A DNA stretch of 64,000 bases from positions 62,001 through 126,000 of the forward strand of contig NZ_CAJFDC010000010.1 in NCBI RefSeq assembly GCF_904067045.1. Reading direction: 5' to 3'. The DNA is from Pseudomonas sp. FEN. Lineage in GTDB: Bacteria > Pseudomonadota > Gammaproteobacteria > Pseudomonadales > Pseudomonadaceae. Within the stretch, counting starts at the first letter, position 1. Every line of letters starts with the position of its first letter. Positions 44,482 to 55,300 of the stretch are shown here, piece by piece. The notes under the pieces are model-generated. The model was not told the origin of the DNA and did not search any database. It saw nothing but the letters and a program-made list of their open reading frames with translations. The position numbers were made by a program, and so were the translations under genes.

Positions 44482-44518
44482 CTCGCTATCTTGTTCGACA
44501 TTCATTGGAGGAACTGTC

Positions 44519-45004
44519 ATGAGCGATAACCTGCTGAACATCCCGTGCACCACCATCAAGGGTGAGCAGAAGACCCTGGCCGATTTCGCCGGCAAGGCGA
44601 TCCTGGTGGTCAACACCGCCAGCAAATGCGGTTTTACCCCACAGTACAAGGGACTTGAGCAACTCTGGCAGGACTACAAGGACCAGGGCCTGGTGGTGCT
44701 CGGGTTCCCTTGCAACCAGTTCGGCAAGCAGGAGCCGGGCAACGAAGGGGCCATTTCCGAGTTCTGCGAGCTGAACTACGGCGTCAGCTTCCCGTTGTTC
44801 AAGAAGATCGATGTCAACGGCGAAGGCGCCCACCCGCTGTTCGTCCAACTGAAGAAGCGTGCGCCGGGCCTGCTCTGGTCCCAGGGCATCAAGTGGAACT
44901 TCACCAAGTTCCTGATTGGCAAGGACGGTCGCCTGGTGAAGCGCTTCGCGCCCACCACCAAGCCCGAGAACCTGACCCGCGAGATCGAAGCCCTGCTTAA
45001 ATGA
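44519..45004 (+). CDS. gpx: Glutathione peroxidase
   Basis: A 161-aa Cys-type peroxidase. The peroxidatic Cys is in NTASKCGFTPQY, with the Gln in FPCNQFGKQEPG and the Trp in KWNFTKFL. It reduces organic peroxides. GGAGG precedes the ATG, and the stop overlaps ospR (ATGA). Confidence 0.95.
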   Translation: MSDNLLNIPCTTIKGEQKTLADFAGKAILVVNTASKCGFTPQYKGLEQLWQDYKDQGLVVLGFPCNQFGKQEPGNEGAISEFCELNYGVSFPLFKKIDVNGEGAHPLFVQLKKRAPGLLWSQGIKWNFTKFLIGKDGRLVKRFAPTTKPENLTREIEALLK

Positions 45005-45459
45005 ATGACCTGTCCAGCGATTCGCTGAGTCTCGACAGCCAGCTCTGCTTCAAGCTCTACGCCGCTTCACGGGCGGTCATCCGAGGCTACAAGCCGATGC
45101 TGGAGCAGTTGGGCCTGACCTATCCGCAGTACCTGGTGATGCTGGTGCTGTGGGAGTGGCACGACACTGCGCCAGCGCAGCCCACGGTCAAGGCCCTGGG
45201 CGAACGCCTGCTGCTGGATTCGGGGACACTGACGCCGCTGCTCAAACGCCTCGAACAGATGGCTTTGGTGCAGCGCTGCCGTTCGGCCCTCGACGAGCGG
45301 GAAGTCCACCTGAGCCTGAGCCCCGTCGGAGTGGCCTTGCGCGCCGAGGTGCTGCCGATCAGGACCCGTCTGCTCTGCGACAGCGGCGTGGACCTGATCC
45401 ATCTGGACGCCCTGCGCGACGGCCTCGATCGGTTGCTGGCGCGGCTCGGAGCGTTGTAG
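45001..45459 (+). CDS. ospR: Peroxide-sensing MarR-family regulator OspR/OhrR
   Basis: A 152-aa regulator with the OhrR pattern: an N-terminal reactive Cys (QLCFKLYAASRAV, residue 16) and TVKALGERLLLDSGTLTPLLKRLE as DNA-binding region. Position after gpx matches P. aeruginosa ospR. Oxidation of the Cys releases the operator in this family. It probably represses the gpx promoter. Confidence 0.92.
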   Translation: MNDLSSDSLSLDSQLCFKLYAASRAVIRGYKPMLEQLGLTYPQYLVMLVLWEWHDTAPAQPTVKALGERLLLDSGTLTPLLKRLEQMALVQRCRSALDEREVHLSLSPVGVALRAEVLPIRTRLLCDSGVDLIHLDALRDGLDRLLARLGAL

Positions 45460-45462
45460 CGC

Positions 45463-47781
45463 TCAGGCTACCGTGGCGGGGACCCAATGTTCGAGCAGGG
45501 CCATCAGTTCTTCGCGGCGGAAGGGCTTGGCCAGGTAATCGTTCATGCCCGCGGCCCGGCAGCGTTCTCGCTCTTCGGGCATGGCGTTGGCCGTCAGGGC
45601 GACGATCGGCAGGTTCGGCCAGCGCCCGCTGCGGCGTATCTGCCGGCTGGCTTCGTAACCGTCCATGACCGGCATGTTGCAATCCATCAACACCAGGTCG
45701 AACACCTGCTGTTCCAACTGGCTCAGGGCCTCGCCGCCATGAGCCGCGATCGTCACTTCGCAGCCCAGTTTGCCGAGCATGCCCTTGGCCACCAGTTGAT
45801 TGACCGGATTGTCTTCCACCAACAGGATGCGCGCGCGCCGTGACGGCGGCAGGTCCCGGGGCTGATCGTTGAGTTCGGCCAGGTCATGGGGGAGCAGGAT
45901 GCGCGCCAGCGTCTGGTACAGCGCGTTGCGGGCCAGGGGCCGGGCCTGCTGTTGCAAGGGGGCCAGGGCGCTGGCTTGTTCACTGGGCATGAAGTTGCCA
46001 TAGGCGGTGACCAGCAGGATCGGCGCGTTGATCGCTGGTCGCAGTCCAAACAGGCATTCGGGGCAGTCGGTGATCAACAGGTCGGGGTTGAGGCCGGCCA
46101 GGCTTTCGTCCAGTCCGAAGCGCTGGTAGGTCAGGCCCCAGGCGGGAAGCTGGTTGCCGAGCAGCTCGCTCAGGCCGCTGGTACTTGGCGTGACGGCGAT
46201 AATCTTGCCTGTGAGTGGTTTTTGCCGCAGCGCTGGCGTGTGCGCGGGCAGCGGCAGTTCGGCGCAGAACTGGCTGCCGAAGCCGACTTCGGAGTTGATG
46301 GTCAGGCGGCCTTTCATCGCCTCGCAGAGGTTGTAGGTCAGGGTCAGTCCGAGGCCGGTGCCGCCGAACTGGCGGGTGATGCCGGCACCGGCCTGGGTGA
46401 AGGGTTGGAAGATCTTGGCCTGGGCCTCCTGGGCAATGCCGATGCCGGTGTCGCAGACTTCGATACGCACGGTGTTGTCGCGCGTGCTCAGGCGCACATC
46501 GACCCGGCCGAAGCGGGTGAACTTCAGGGCATTGGACAGCAGGTTGCTGACGATCTGTCGTACCCGCGTCGGGTCTCCCAGCACCAGGGCCGGGAATTGC
46601 GGGTCGATCAGGCAGGCCAGTTCGACGCTGGGGGCGGCGTTTTGCGAGAGCAGGTTGGCGGTGTCCTCGACCAGGGCGCCGAGGTCGAAAGGGATGCGCT
46701 CGAGCTCCAACTGCCCAGCGTCGAATTTCGACAGGTCGAGGATGTCGTTGAGCAGTTCCACCAGGACTTTTCCGGAGTCGTGGGCAATCGACAACTGCTG
46801 GCGTTGCTCGGCGTTCAGCGGACTGTCCAGGCACAGCGCGATCATGCCGAGCAGGCCGTTCAGGGGCGTGCGGATCTCATGGCTCATGTTGGCCAGGAAC
46901 GCCGAGCGGGCCTGGGCCATGTTCAACGCGGTGCTGCGCGCCGCTTCCAGTTCTTCGTTGGACTGGCTCAGGCGCGCGTTGCTGGCCTTGAGCTCGGTGG
47001 TGCGCGCCGAGACGATGTTTTCCAACTGGCCCAGGTAGTCGGTCAGGCGGTTTTCGGCGCTGCGGCGCTGCTGGATCTCGGTGTTCATGTTTTCGAACTG
47101 CTGATTGGCGACTTTCACCAGCACGCCGATTTCATCGTGTTCGTGGCCCGGCGGGAACGCCAGTCGCGCCTGCTTCGGCTGGCCTGGCGGTGCGCTGCTG
47201 AGGGCCTGGATCACCCGCACCAGGGGTTTGGTCAGCATCACGTAGAACAGCACGAGGAGGATGAGACTCAGGACCAGGCTGCGGACAAAACCATTGAGCA
47301 GGGTGATCTCGGCCCGGTGCAGGAAACGGATGCCGAAGGTGTAGGTGTCGATATCAAGGTGCAGGGTGCCCAGGGATTCACCCGGCAGATGGCTGAGAAA
47401 AAGCCTGTCCTCGAAGGTGCGACTGGCGCCGAACAGCCAATCGCTGAGCAGGCGATAGTTACCCTCCAGGCGCGGTCGTTCGACGCTGGCCAGGACCATG
47501 CTGTTGTTGTCGATCAATTGCGCGCGCAGTACGGCTGGCGAGCGCAGCAGTCCCAGGGCCAATTCCTGCGCGAGCTCGGCGTCGATGTTGTAGGCGATCC
47601 TCGACGCCGGGTTGTGGCTGATTTCCAGCAGGGAGAGGATTTCACGGTTGATCGAGGCGCTTTCGCTGGCATAATCGATACCGATTTGCAGCAGACTGAG
47701 CAGCGTTCCCAGAATGAAGCCGACCAGCACCGTCAACCTGGCTTGTTTGTAAGACAAGCGGTGGGTGAATTTTATATCCAT
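45463..47781 (-). CDS. sagS: Hybrid sensor histidine kinase SagS
   Basis: A 772-aa sensor: N-terminal transmembrane helix, periplasmic domain, second helix (LVLSLILLVLFYVML), HAMP-like and coiled-coil region, HisKA with the phospho-His in [12 protein letters not shown], HATPase (GTGLGL), and a C-terminal receiver with DLVLMDCNMPVMDG. No HPt domain is fused. Its place beside ospR-gpx-msrB-alaA matches SagS, which feeds the HptB phosphorelay and biofilm control in P. aeruginosa. The ATG at 47781 (MDIKFTHRLSY) is chosen. Confidence 0.87.
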   Translation of the reverse strand: MDIKFTHRLSYKQARLTVLVGFILGTLLSLLQIGIDYASESASINREILSLLEISHNPASRIAYNIDAELAQELALGLLRSPAVLRAQLIDNNSMVLASVERPRLEGNYRLLSDWLFGASRTFEDRLFLSHLPGESLGTLHLDIDTYTFGIRFLHRAEITLLNGFVRSLVLSLILLVLFYVMLTKPLVRVIQALSSAPPGQPKQARLAFPPGHEHDEIGVLVKVANQQFENMNTEIQQRRSAENRLTDYLGQLENIVSARTTELKASNARLSQSNEELEAARSTALNMAQARSAFLANMSHEIRTPLNGLLGMIALCLDSPLNAEQRQQLSIAHDSGKVLVELLNDILDLSKFDAGQLELERIPFDLGALVEDTANLLSQNAAPSVELACLIDPQFPALVLGDPTRVRQIVSNLLSNALKFTRFGRVDVRLSTRDNTVRIEVCDTGIGIAQEAQAKIFQPFTQAGAGITRQFGGTGLGLTLTYNLCEAMKGRLTINSEVGFGSQFCAELPLPAHTPALRQKPLTGKIIAVTPSTSGLSELLGNQLPAWGLTYQRFGLDESLAGLNPDLLITDCPECLFGLRPAINAPILLVTAYGNFMPSEQASALAPLQQQARPLARNALYQTLARILLPHDLAELNDQPRDLPPSRRARILLVEDNPVNQLVAKGMLGKLGCEVTIAAHGGEALSQLEQQVFDLVLMDCNMPVMDGYEASRQIRRSGRWPNLPIVALTANAMPEERERCRAAGMNDYLAKPFRREELMALLEHWVPATVA

Positions 47782-47950
47782 GGGGTGGTGTACCACTTTC
47801 CTTTCCCTTCGCCCGGCAAGCATAGCTGATCCGATGCGTGCGCTGGCAGTGGGGGACTCGATATGTGGTTTGCGCAGTCTGCCGGAGCTTGCGGGCGCTC
47901 GACGGCGTCAGCGCGACATCATATGTGTGGAACTTGCCTGAGGAAACGTC

Positions 47951-48841
47951 GTGGATGCTCGATTGAATGCCTTTCTTGAACGTGCCGATGCGGTGCTTGC
48001 CCGTCTTGAACCGCTGTTGCCCGCGCCGCGCCAAGCCATCGATTGGAATGGTTGCCTGGCGGCGCGCTGGCAGCGCGAAGGGCGCGCTGGGTATCTGTTG
48101 CCGCTGGAAGTCAGTCTGGACATGCGCCTGTCCGACCTGATCGGGGTCGACAAGCAACGCGAGCAGTTGGCGCGCAACACCCGGCAGTTCCTCGACGGCT
48201 TGCCGGCCAACCACGCCTTGCTCTGGGGTTCGCGCGGTACCGGCAAGTCTTCGCTGGTGCGTGCCCTGCTCGCCGAACACGCGCAAGCGGGCTTGCGCCT
48301 GATCGAGATCGAACGCGATCACCTGGCGGACCTGCCGCGGGTGGTCGAGCAGTTGCAAAAGCTTCCCCAGCGTTTCGTGCTGTTTTGCGATGACCTGTCC
48401 TTCGAGGCCGGCGAGGGCGACTACCGTGTGCTCAAGAGTGTGCTCGACGGCTCCCTCGAACAGGCCCCGGACAACGTCCTGCTGTATGCCACCTCGAACC
48501 GTCGGCACCTGGTGCCGGAGAAAGAGAGCGACAACGAAAACTGGACGCGTGTCGACGGCGAGTTGCACCCCAGCGAAGCCGTGGAGGACAAGATCGCCCT
48601 GTCCGACCGTTTCGGCCTGTGGCTGTCGTTCTACCCCTTCACCCAGGAGCACTTCCTCAGCGTGGTCGAGCATTGGGTCGGCGAGTTGGCGCGCAAGGCC
48701 GGCCTGAACTGGCGGCGTGACGGGGAACTGGATATCCAGGCGGTCCGCTGGGCAACCGGGCGAGGTAATCGCAATGGGCGCTGCGCCTATCAGTTTGCGC
48801 GCTATTGGGTGGGATTGAAGCTGTTGGAGCAGGCGCCATGA
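47951..48841 (+). CDS. DUF815 ATPase
   Basis: A 296-aa AAA-type ATPase of the DUF815 family with Walker A GSRGTGKSSL and Walker B-like FVLFCDDLSFE. The arginine-rich SNRRHLVPE and the YPFTQEHFL segment are family-typical. The role is unknown. The start is GTG with AGGA upstream. It is coupled to the next gene by a four-base overlap. Confidence 0.85.
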   Translation: MDARLNAFLERADAVLARLEPLLPAPRQAIDWNGCLAARWQREGRAGYLLPLEVSLDMRLSDLIGVDKQREQLARNTRQFLDGLPANHALLWGSRGTGKSSLVRALLAEHAQAGLRLIEIERDHLADLPRVVEQLQKLPQRFVLFCDDLSFEAGEGDYRVLKSVLDGSLEQAPDNVLLYATSNRRHLVPEKESDNENWTRVDGELHPSEAVEDKIALSDRFGLWLSFYPFTQEHFLSVVEHWVGELARKAGLNWRRDGELDIQAVRWATGRGNRNGRCAYQFARYWVGLKLLEQAP

Positions 48842-49320
48842 TCGATTTGCAGAGCGCCGGCAGTGGCCTGGACGGCTACCGGTTGTTGCACGCGCAGTTG
48901 GAATCGCTGCTGGCGGACGAGCGCGATTTCATCGCCAATGCCGCGCAGTTCTCGGCTTTCCTGTTCAATCAGCTGGATGAGCTGAACTGGGCCGGTTTCT
49001 ACCTCAATCGCGATGAGCAACTGGTGCTCGGGCCGTTTCAGGGCCAGATCGCCTGCGTGCGCATCCCCTTCGGCCGCGGTGTCTGCGGCACGGCCGCGGC
49101 GACCCGGCAGACCCAGCGGGTCGAGGACGTGCATGCGTTTGCCGGGCATATCGCCTGCGACAGCGCCTCGAACAGCGAACTGGTGGTGCCGTTGCTCAAG
49201 GACGGCCGCTTGATCGGCGTGCTCGACCTGGACAGCCCGCGCCTGGCTCGTTTCAGCCTTGAAGACCAGGCGGGTATCGAGCAACTGGCGGCGATCTTCC
49301 TGCGCCTGACCGACTGCTGA
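48838..49320 (+). CDS. Free methionine-R-sulfoxide reductase (GAF domain)
   Basis: A 160-aa single-GAF protein with the three cysteines of fRMsr enzymes: QIACVRIPFG, GRGVCGTAA and GHIACDSASN. It reduces free methionine-R-sulfoxide. With msrB and gpx it forms a local set of oxidative-damage functions. The ATG overlaps the upstream stop. Confidence 0.92.
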   Translation: MIDLQSAGSGLDGYRLLHAQLESLLADERDFIANAAQFSAFLFNQLDELNWAGFYLNRDEQLVLGPFQGQIACVRIPFGRGVCGTAAATRQTQRVEDVHAFAGHIACDSASNSELVVPLLKDGRLIGVLDLDSPRLARFSLEDQAGIEQLAAIFLRLTDC

Positions 49321-49326
49321 GGTGGT

Positions 49327-52278
49327 TCAGGCAACCAGCCCGGCCTTATCCAGCAGCGACTCGGCATTCACCGCGTCGATCTGCTGGGGCAGGACGTACT
49401 GCCGGGCGTATTGCAAGTAGATTTCTTCGCTGATAAACAGCTTGAATAATTCTGGGTCGATATGGGCGTCGCGGCACATGCCAGCCATGATATCCAGCGC
49501 TTCGCTCAGCGACTTGCCCTTCTTGTAGGGGCGATCGGCAGCGGTCAGCGCCTCGAAAATATCGGCAATCGCCATCATCCTGGCCGGCAGGCTCATGTCT
49601 TCGCGCTTCAAGCGTTTGGGGTAGCCGCTGCCGTCCATTTTCTCGTGGTGTCCGCCGGCGATCTCCGGCACGGACGCCAGGTGCTTGGGAAACGGCAGTT
49701 GGTCGAGCATCAGGATGGTCTGCACCATGTGATGGTTGACGATGTAGCGCTCTTCGCGGGTCAGTGTCCCGCGGGCAACGCTCAGGTTGTACAACTCCCC
49801 CCGATTGAACTTGTAGGGCGGCACATCCAGTTGAAAGCCCCAGCGATTGTCCGCGGGCATCCGTTCGGCGGCGTTGCGTTCGAGCAGGTGCTCGGGCTTG
49901 TCCGCCAACAACGCTTCGGTGGCCGGCAGAGGGACGGCCGGGTGGCGTTCCTGGCGTTGACGTTCTTCCCAGGAGACGCCGAGGCGATCGTCCAGCGTGC
50001 GGGTCCAGGTGCGTTGGGCAATACGCTTCAGGCGTTCCAGGTCGGCCTCGGCCATGACTTCGCCACCGAGGTTGCAGTGGGCGACAAAGGCAAAGTCCTC
50101 GTCCAGGGCGCTGAGGTCGATATCCCGGACCTGGCTCAAGGTCGGTTCGTCGCCACCTTGCGCCAGACCTTGCCAATAGTCGATCCAGGCATCGCGCTTG
50201 AGTACTTCGAAACGGGTGCGGATTTCGTGAATGCGGTCGTACAGGGTTTCCAGCTTGGTGGCTTTGTCGACCACGTATTCGGGCGTGGTGACCTTGCCAC
50301 AGTCATGCAGCCAGGCGGCGACGTGCAGCGCTTCCCATTCGTCTTCCGTCGGCTGGTAGGCCTGGAAGGCGGGTATCTGGCTGGCCGCGGCGGCTTCGGC
50401 GAGCATCAGCGTCAGGACCGGGACACGTTGGCAGTGGCCGCCGGTGTAGGGGCTCTTGGCATCGATGGCACCGGCCAGCAACTGGATGAAGGCCTCCAGC
50501 AGTTGTTTCTGGCGGGCCTGCAGGCGCTGGCTTTCGATACAGGCGGCCGCAGTGCCGGAAATGGCACTGATGAAGGCAATGCGGTCCGGCTGCAGGCTCT
50601 CCAGATCGGCGTCGGTGCCGCTGTCCGGCAGCAGCAGGGCAAGGACGCCGACGGTTTCGCCATGGCGGTTGTGCAGGCGGATGCCGATCAGGTGAATGCG
50701 TGGGCTCTCCAGGGTGAGCATGAGCTTTTGCAAGTCGGCCGCCTGCTCGAAGCCCAGGGTGGTCACTACATTGTCGCGCTGGTCGAGTGTCTTGAGCCAG
50801 TCCGGGCGGCGTTCGTCGGCCTCGGCGGCGTTGTGGATATCGAATTGCCGGGGCTCCCGCGGTACGCCATCGATGATCAGAGCGTGGGCTTCCAACTGTC
50901 GGCTATCGCTGTCCAGCAGGTAGATCAGGCCGGCCCGGGCCTGGGCGATTTTCAGCGTTTCTTCGAGCACGCGTTGCAGCAGGGGGTCGAAGCGGGTTTG
51001 CTCCGAGAGGCTGGAGGCGATTTCGAAGAAGCTCGCCAGGGTCTGCTTCATGCGAGTCATCGAGATCGCCAGCCGATCCACCTCCAGTACCGGCGAACGC
51101 GGCGTTGCCGGGTACTTGAAATTGAAGCTGCGAATCGCATCGGCCTCCCGCACCAGGGCGTGCAATGGCTTGACCAGCAGCCGGGAGGTCAGCCAACCCA
51201 GGGGCAGGCACAGCAGCAGGGTCGCCAGGGTGATCAGCGCGCCTTGCCAGCGGATCCGGTAGGCGTCCGCCAGGAGCTCGTCCTCTGGCACCAGCAGGGC
51301 CAGTTGCAGTCCCTTGGGACCGCCTTCGGCGAGCTGTGTGTGGGCGACTATCCATTGCCGCTGCTCGATCGCCAGAGGGTGCTCGGTGGTACTGCCCGGT
51401 TCCATGAAGCGCCGCAGGGTCGGGCTCAGGTCCTCGACCCGGGCCAGGCCCGCGCCGCTGCTGCCGTTGATCAGCCTGGCATAGTCGGGGTAGGCCACCG
51501 CGGTGCCGTGCTCATCGAACAGGACGATTTCGGTCGAGGGCGTGACCTTGTGCTTGTCCAGGGTGGCGGACAGATCGGCCAGGGTCAGGTCGGCGGCAAT
51601 CACCACGTTCGGGCTACCGCGCCGGGCGAGGGTGGTGCCGACATTGTGGGTGGAGAAAAACAGGTAGGGCGCCGTGGTGATCTGTTCGCTGTCACTCAGT
51701 GCGCTGTTGAACCAGGAGCGCACGCGGGGATCGTAGGCTTCACGGTGATTGTCCTGGCGGCTGATCAGTTTCAAGGCCGCATCGTAGAACAGCGACTCGG
51801 ACCTGACCTCGTTGGCCCCGGGGTCGCGCTCGATGCTCCAGACCTGGAAGGTGGCGTTGTCCGGCGCCTTGAAGTAGGCGCGCAAGGCGCTGTCGCGTAG
51901 CGGCCGGACCATGAAGAAGTCACCATCGGCGTAACCGAGGTACAGCGATGCCAGGTTCGGGTTATCGGCCAGCGCCTGGGTGAAGGGCCCGAGCAGGGCC
52001 AACCGTTGCTCCAGCGTAAGGGCCCGGGTGCGATCGTCGATGGCCAACAGGCTCAGCAAATGGCGAATCGGCTGGTAGGTGTGTTGTAGATCGAGCTGGA
52101 CATCTTCCTGGATCCTGGCGAAGAGTTTTTCGCTGCTGGAGAGAATGATCTGTGTGGTTTGCCGGTAGTTGAACAGCCCCAGCAGGGCACCAGTCAACAG
52201 CAGCAGGCAGGTGAACAGGATACTGATGTGCACGTGCAGCGCCAGCCGGCGTCTTTCGCGTTGCATGGGGCGAGGCAT
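49327..52278 (-). CDS. HD-GYP phosphodiesterase with Cache, HAMP and GAF domains
   Basis: A 983-aa membrane sensor: signal-anchor helix, large periplasmic Cache-type domain (residues about 40-340), second helix (LITLATLLLCLPLGWL), HAMP, GAF (about 430-590), and an HD-GYP domain. The HD motif is HVAAWLHDCGK, the GYP motif GGHHEKMDGSGYP. About 150 residues are inserted between the HD and the next His motif (VNHHMVQTIL). It likely degrades cyclic di-GMP. It follows the hybrid kinase gene in the same direction. Confidence 0.87.
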   Translation of the reverse strand: MPRPMQRERRRLALHVHISILFTCLLLLTGALLGLFNYRQTTQIILSSSEKLFARIQEDVQLDLQHTYQPIRHLLSLLAIDDRTRALTLEQRLALLGPFTQALADNPNLASLYLGYADGDFFMVRPLRDSALRAYFKAPDNATFQVWSIERDPGANEVRSESLFYDAALKLISRQDNHREAYDPRVRSWFNSALSDSEQITTAPYLFFSTHNVGTTLARRGSPNVVIAADLTLADLSATLDKHKVTPSTEIVLFDEHGTAVAYPDYARLINGSSGAGLARVEDLSPTLRRFMEPGSTTEHPLAIEQRQWIVAHTQLAEGGPKGLQLALLVPEDELLADAYRIRWQGALITLATLLLCLPLGWLTSRLLVKPLHALVREADAIRSFNFKYPATPRSPVLEVDRLAISMTRMKQTLASFFEIASSLSEQTRFDPLLQRVLEETLKIAQARAGLIYLLDSDSRQLEAHALIIDGVPREPRQFDIHNAAEADERRPDWLKTLDQRDNVVTTLGFEQAADLQKLMLTLESPRIHLIGIRLHNRHGETVGVLALLLPDSGTDADLESLQPDRIAFISAISGTAAACIESQRLQARQKQLLEAFIQLLAGAIDAKSPYTGGHCQRVPVLTLMLAEAAAASQIPAFQAYQPTEDEWEALHVAAWLHDCGKVTTPEYVVDKATKLETLYDRIHEIRTRFEVLKRDAWIDYWQGLAQGGDEPTLSQVRDIDLSALDEDFAFVAHCNLGGEVMAEADLERLKRIAQRTWTRTLDDRLGVSWEERQRQERHPAVPLPATEALLADKPEHLLERNAAERMPADNRWGFQLDVPPYKFNRGELYNLSVARGTLTREERYIVNHHMVQTILMLDQLPFPKHLASVPEIAGGHHEKMDGSGYPKRLKREDMSLPARMMAIADIFEALTAADRPYKKGKSLSEALDIMAGMCRDAHIDPELFKLFISEEIYLQYARQYVLPQQIDAVNAESLLDKAGLVA

Positions 52279-52340
52279 CGCCGATCTCCCTGGGTGATGG
52301 GGTGCACTGTTCAGCGCCCAAGGATAGCCAATGTCCGCTG

Positions 52341-55300
52341 TCAGGTGTGGTCCTGTCCGGGCATTTTTTCAGGTGCTGGATCGGTGTGTTCGCGCAATGC
52401 CGTTTCGAGTTCGAGCAGCGCCCGCACAATGCTCCGCCGGGCGGCTTCGATGCGCGGCGTCGGGGCGTCTTGCTGGCATTGCTGTTCCAGGGTTTCGCAG
52501 TGCTCCACCAGGTCGCTGGCCTGGGCGATCCGCGCCGCGCCCTTGATCTTGTGGGCCATGTCGAGCAGCGCGAGCCGGTCGCCACCGACGGGCAGTTGCA
52601 GCAGTTCCTCGCGGTCTGCCTGGCAACTGCTCAGCAGCTCGTCGATCAGGCGGCGCAGCAACAGCGGTTCGCCTCCGGTCAGGGCGTTCAGGCCATCGAG
52701 ACTGAAGGTGCTCTTGCGTGGGCGCGGCGTGACATCGGCCAGTTTCTGGTTGAGGGTGGTCAGGCTGATGGGCTTGAACAGGCAGTCGTCCATGCCGGCT
52801 TCCTTGCAGCGGGTTCGTTCCTCGGGCTGGGCATTGGCGGTGAAACCGAAAACGGCGCAGGGTGCCAGATCATGGCTGGCTTCATGTTCGCGCAGGCGCC
52901 GGGTCATCTCATAGCCGTTCAGGACCGGCATGTTGCAGTCCACGATTACCAGGTCGAAATGCCCGTCTTTCCAGGCTTGCAATCCGCTCGCGCCATTCTG
53001 CGCGGTGGCGAACGAGTGGCCGAGGAAGCCCAACTGCTGGCACATCAACAGCCGATTGGCCGGGTGGTCGTCCACCACCAGCACATTCAATGCCTGCGAC
53101 GGCAGCGCCAGTTCCGGGTCGCGGTTGGCGATCCCTTGAGTGGCTTCGAGGCTGTCCAGCTCCAGGGTCACCACCACGCGGGTACCTTCGCCGGGGCGGC
53201 TGGAGAGAGCCAGGGTGCCGCCCATCATTTCGCACAGGCTGCGGCAGATCACCAGGCCCAGGCCGGCGCCACTGCGGGCCAGGTGCCCCGAGTTGTCGGC
53301 TTGCACGAAAGGTTCGAACAGCCGGGCCTGGTCGGCGGCGCTGATGCCGATGCCGGTGTCCTGGACGGTCAGGCTCATGTGGGTCCGCTGCGCGCCGCTG
53401 GCGGGTTGCATGAGCAGTCCGATCGTGACCTGGCCGTGCTCGGTGAACTTGATGGCATTGCTGATCAGGTTGGAAAGAATCTGCTTGAAGCGCAAGGGGT
53501 CGATCAGGATGTCGCCGATGCCGTGCCCCTCGGGCAACTGCACCACCAGGTCGAGCTGTTTCTGGCGCGCCAGGCCATCGAAGACCCTGACCACCGACTC
53601 CACCAGTTCGCTCAGGTTGACCCGTTCGGGGGACAGGCTCAGGCGTCCCGACTCGATGCGGGCGATATCGAGGATGTCGCCGATCAGTTCCAGCAGGTCC
53701 TTGGCCGAGTTGTAGGCGACTTCAATGGCGGGGCGATCCAGGTGACCCTGGTCCGCCCGCTTGAGGGTCAGTTCGAGCATGCCGATCACTGCGTTCATGG
53801 GCGTGCGGATTTCGTGGCTCATGGTCGCCAGGAACGTGCTCTTGGCCCGGTTGGCGCTGTCGGCCTGATCCTTGGCCGCGCGCAGTTCGTCGAACAGTTC
53901 ACGACGTTCGCTGATATCGATCCAGCCGCCGATGATGCCTTGCACCTCGCCCAGCGAATTGCGGTAGGGCAGGATCCAGTGATAGATGGTCATCCTGCGG
54001 TCGCCGATATGCAGTGTGCGGTCGCAGATCTGTGCCGTGCCTTCCGCCATGACCCGCTGGTAATCGGCCTGGTACTCCCGGGCCTCGAGGTCGTTGTCCT
54101 GATAGGCGTCCATGACCCGCTTGCCGATCACGTCCTCAAGCTTGGTCGAGAAGGCCTGCAGGTAGCTGTCGTTGCAGGTCTGCAAGCGGCCTTCGCGATC
54201 ACGCACATAGATCGGGTGCGGCGTGCCGTTGACCAGTGCGCGCATGAATTCGAACTGGTCGCTCAAGGCGCGTTCGGCCAGTTGGCGTTGCCTGATCTGC
54301 CGGCGCATGTAGGCGTTCCAGCCCAGGGAGAGCAGCAGCAGCGCGCCGGCCCCGATGACGATCTGCAGGATCAGGCGATGGTAGTTGCGCCAATAGCTGT
54401 CGGACGCCGAGGTATAGCCACGCCAGCGATTGTTGATGATGCCCAGTTCGTCCGGGGCGATGCTCAGCAGCGCCTTGTCGAGAATCGAGCTCAGCTCGGT
54501 GGCGCCACGGGCGGTGGCGAGGGCGAAGATCGCCTGCTGGGTGCCGATGGTCGTGCTGATCTGCAATTTGTCGTCGAAGGTCTGCGAAGCGATCAGGTAA
54601 TTGGCAATCACCAGCGAGCTCACGGCGCCATCGGCCTGGCCTTGCGCGAGCAGTTCGGCGGCCTTGAGGCTGTCGTCGGTTTCAATCAGCCTGATCTGCG
54701 GGAAGTCGCTGCGCAGGTAGTTGAGCAGCGGGTTGCCGCGGATCACCGCCAGGCTCCGGCCCTGCATCTGCTCCAGGTTGCTGGCGCTGTCGCCTCCTTT
54801 GGCCGTCAGCAGCACGTACGAGTTCTCCATGTAGGGCCGGCTGAAATGCAGGATGTTCTCGCGTTCATTGGTCGGGCTGACGGCGGCGATAATGTCGGCC
54901 TGATGGTTTTTCACCCGATTGATCATGTCCTCCAGGCTGCGCGAGCGCTGCACTTCGAATCGCAGGCCGGTGCGCAGGCGGATCAGCTCCAGCAGGTCGG
55001 CGGTGACGCCTCGGAAGGTGTTGTTCGCATCGAAGAAGGTGACGGGCGCGAGGGCTTCGTTGACCACGACGCGAGCCACGGGGTGCTCCTTGAGCCAGCG
55101 TTCTTCGCGTGCGGTCAGTTGCAACTTGTGGTCGGTCAGCAGGATGTCGCTGCCGGCGCTCCAGCGGCGGGCGATGTTCTCGCGTTCGCTGGTGGGAATC
55201 GCCTTGAGGGTCGCGTTGACGGCGCCGAGCAGTGCGTTATTGTCGCCGCGCACGGCGAAGCTGAAGCCGTAGGCCTCGTGCCTGCCGAAATTGGCCATTT

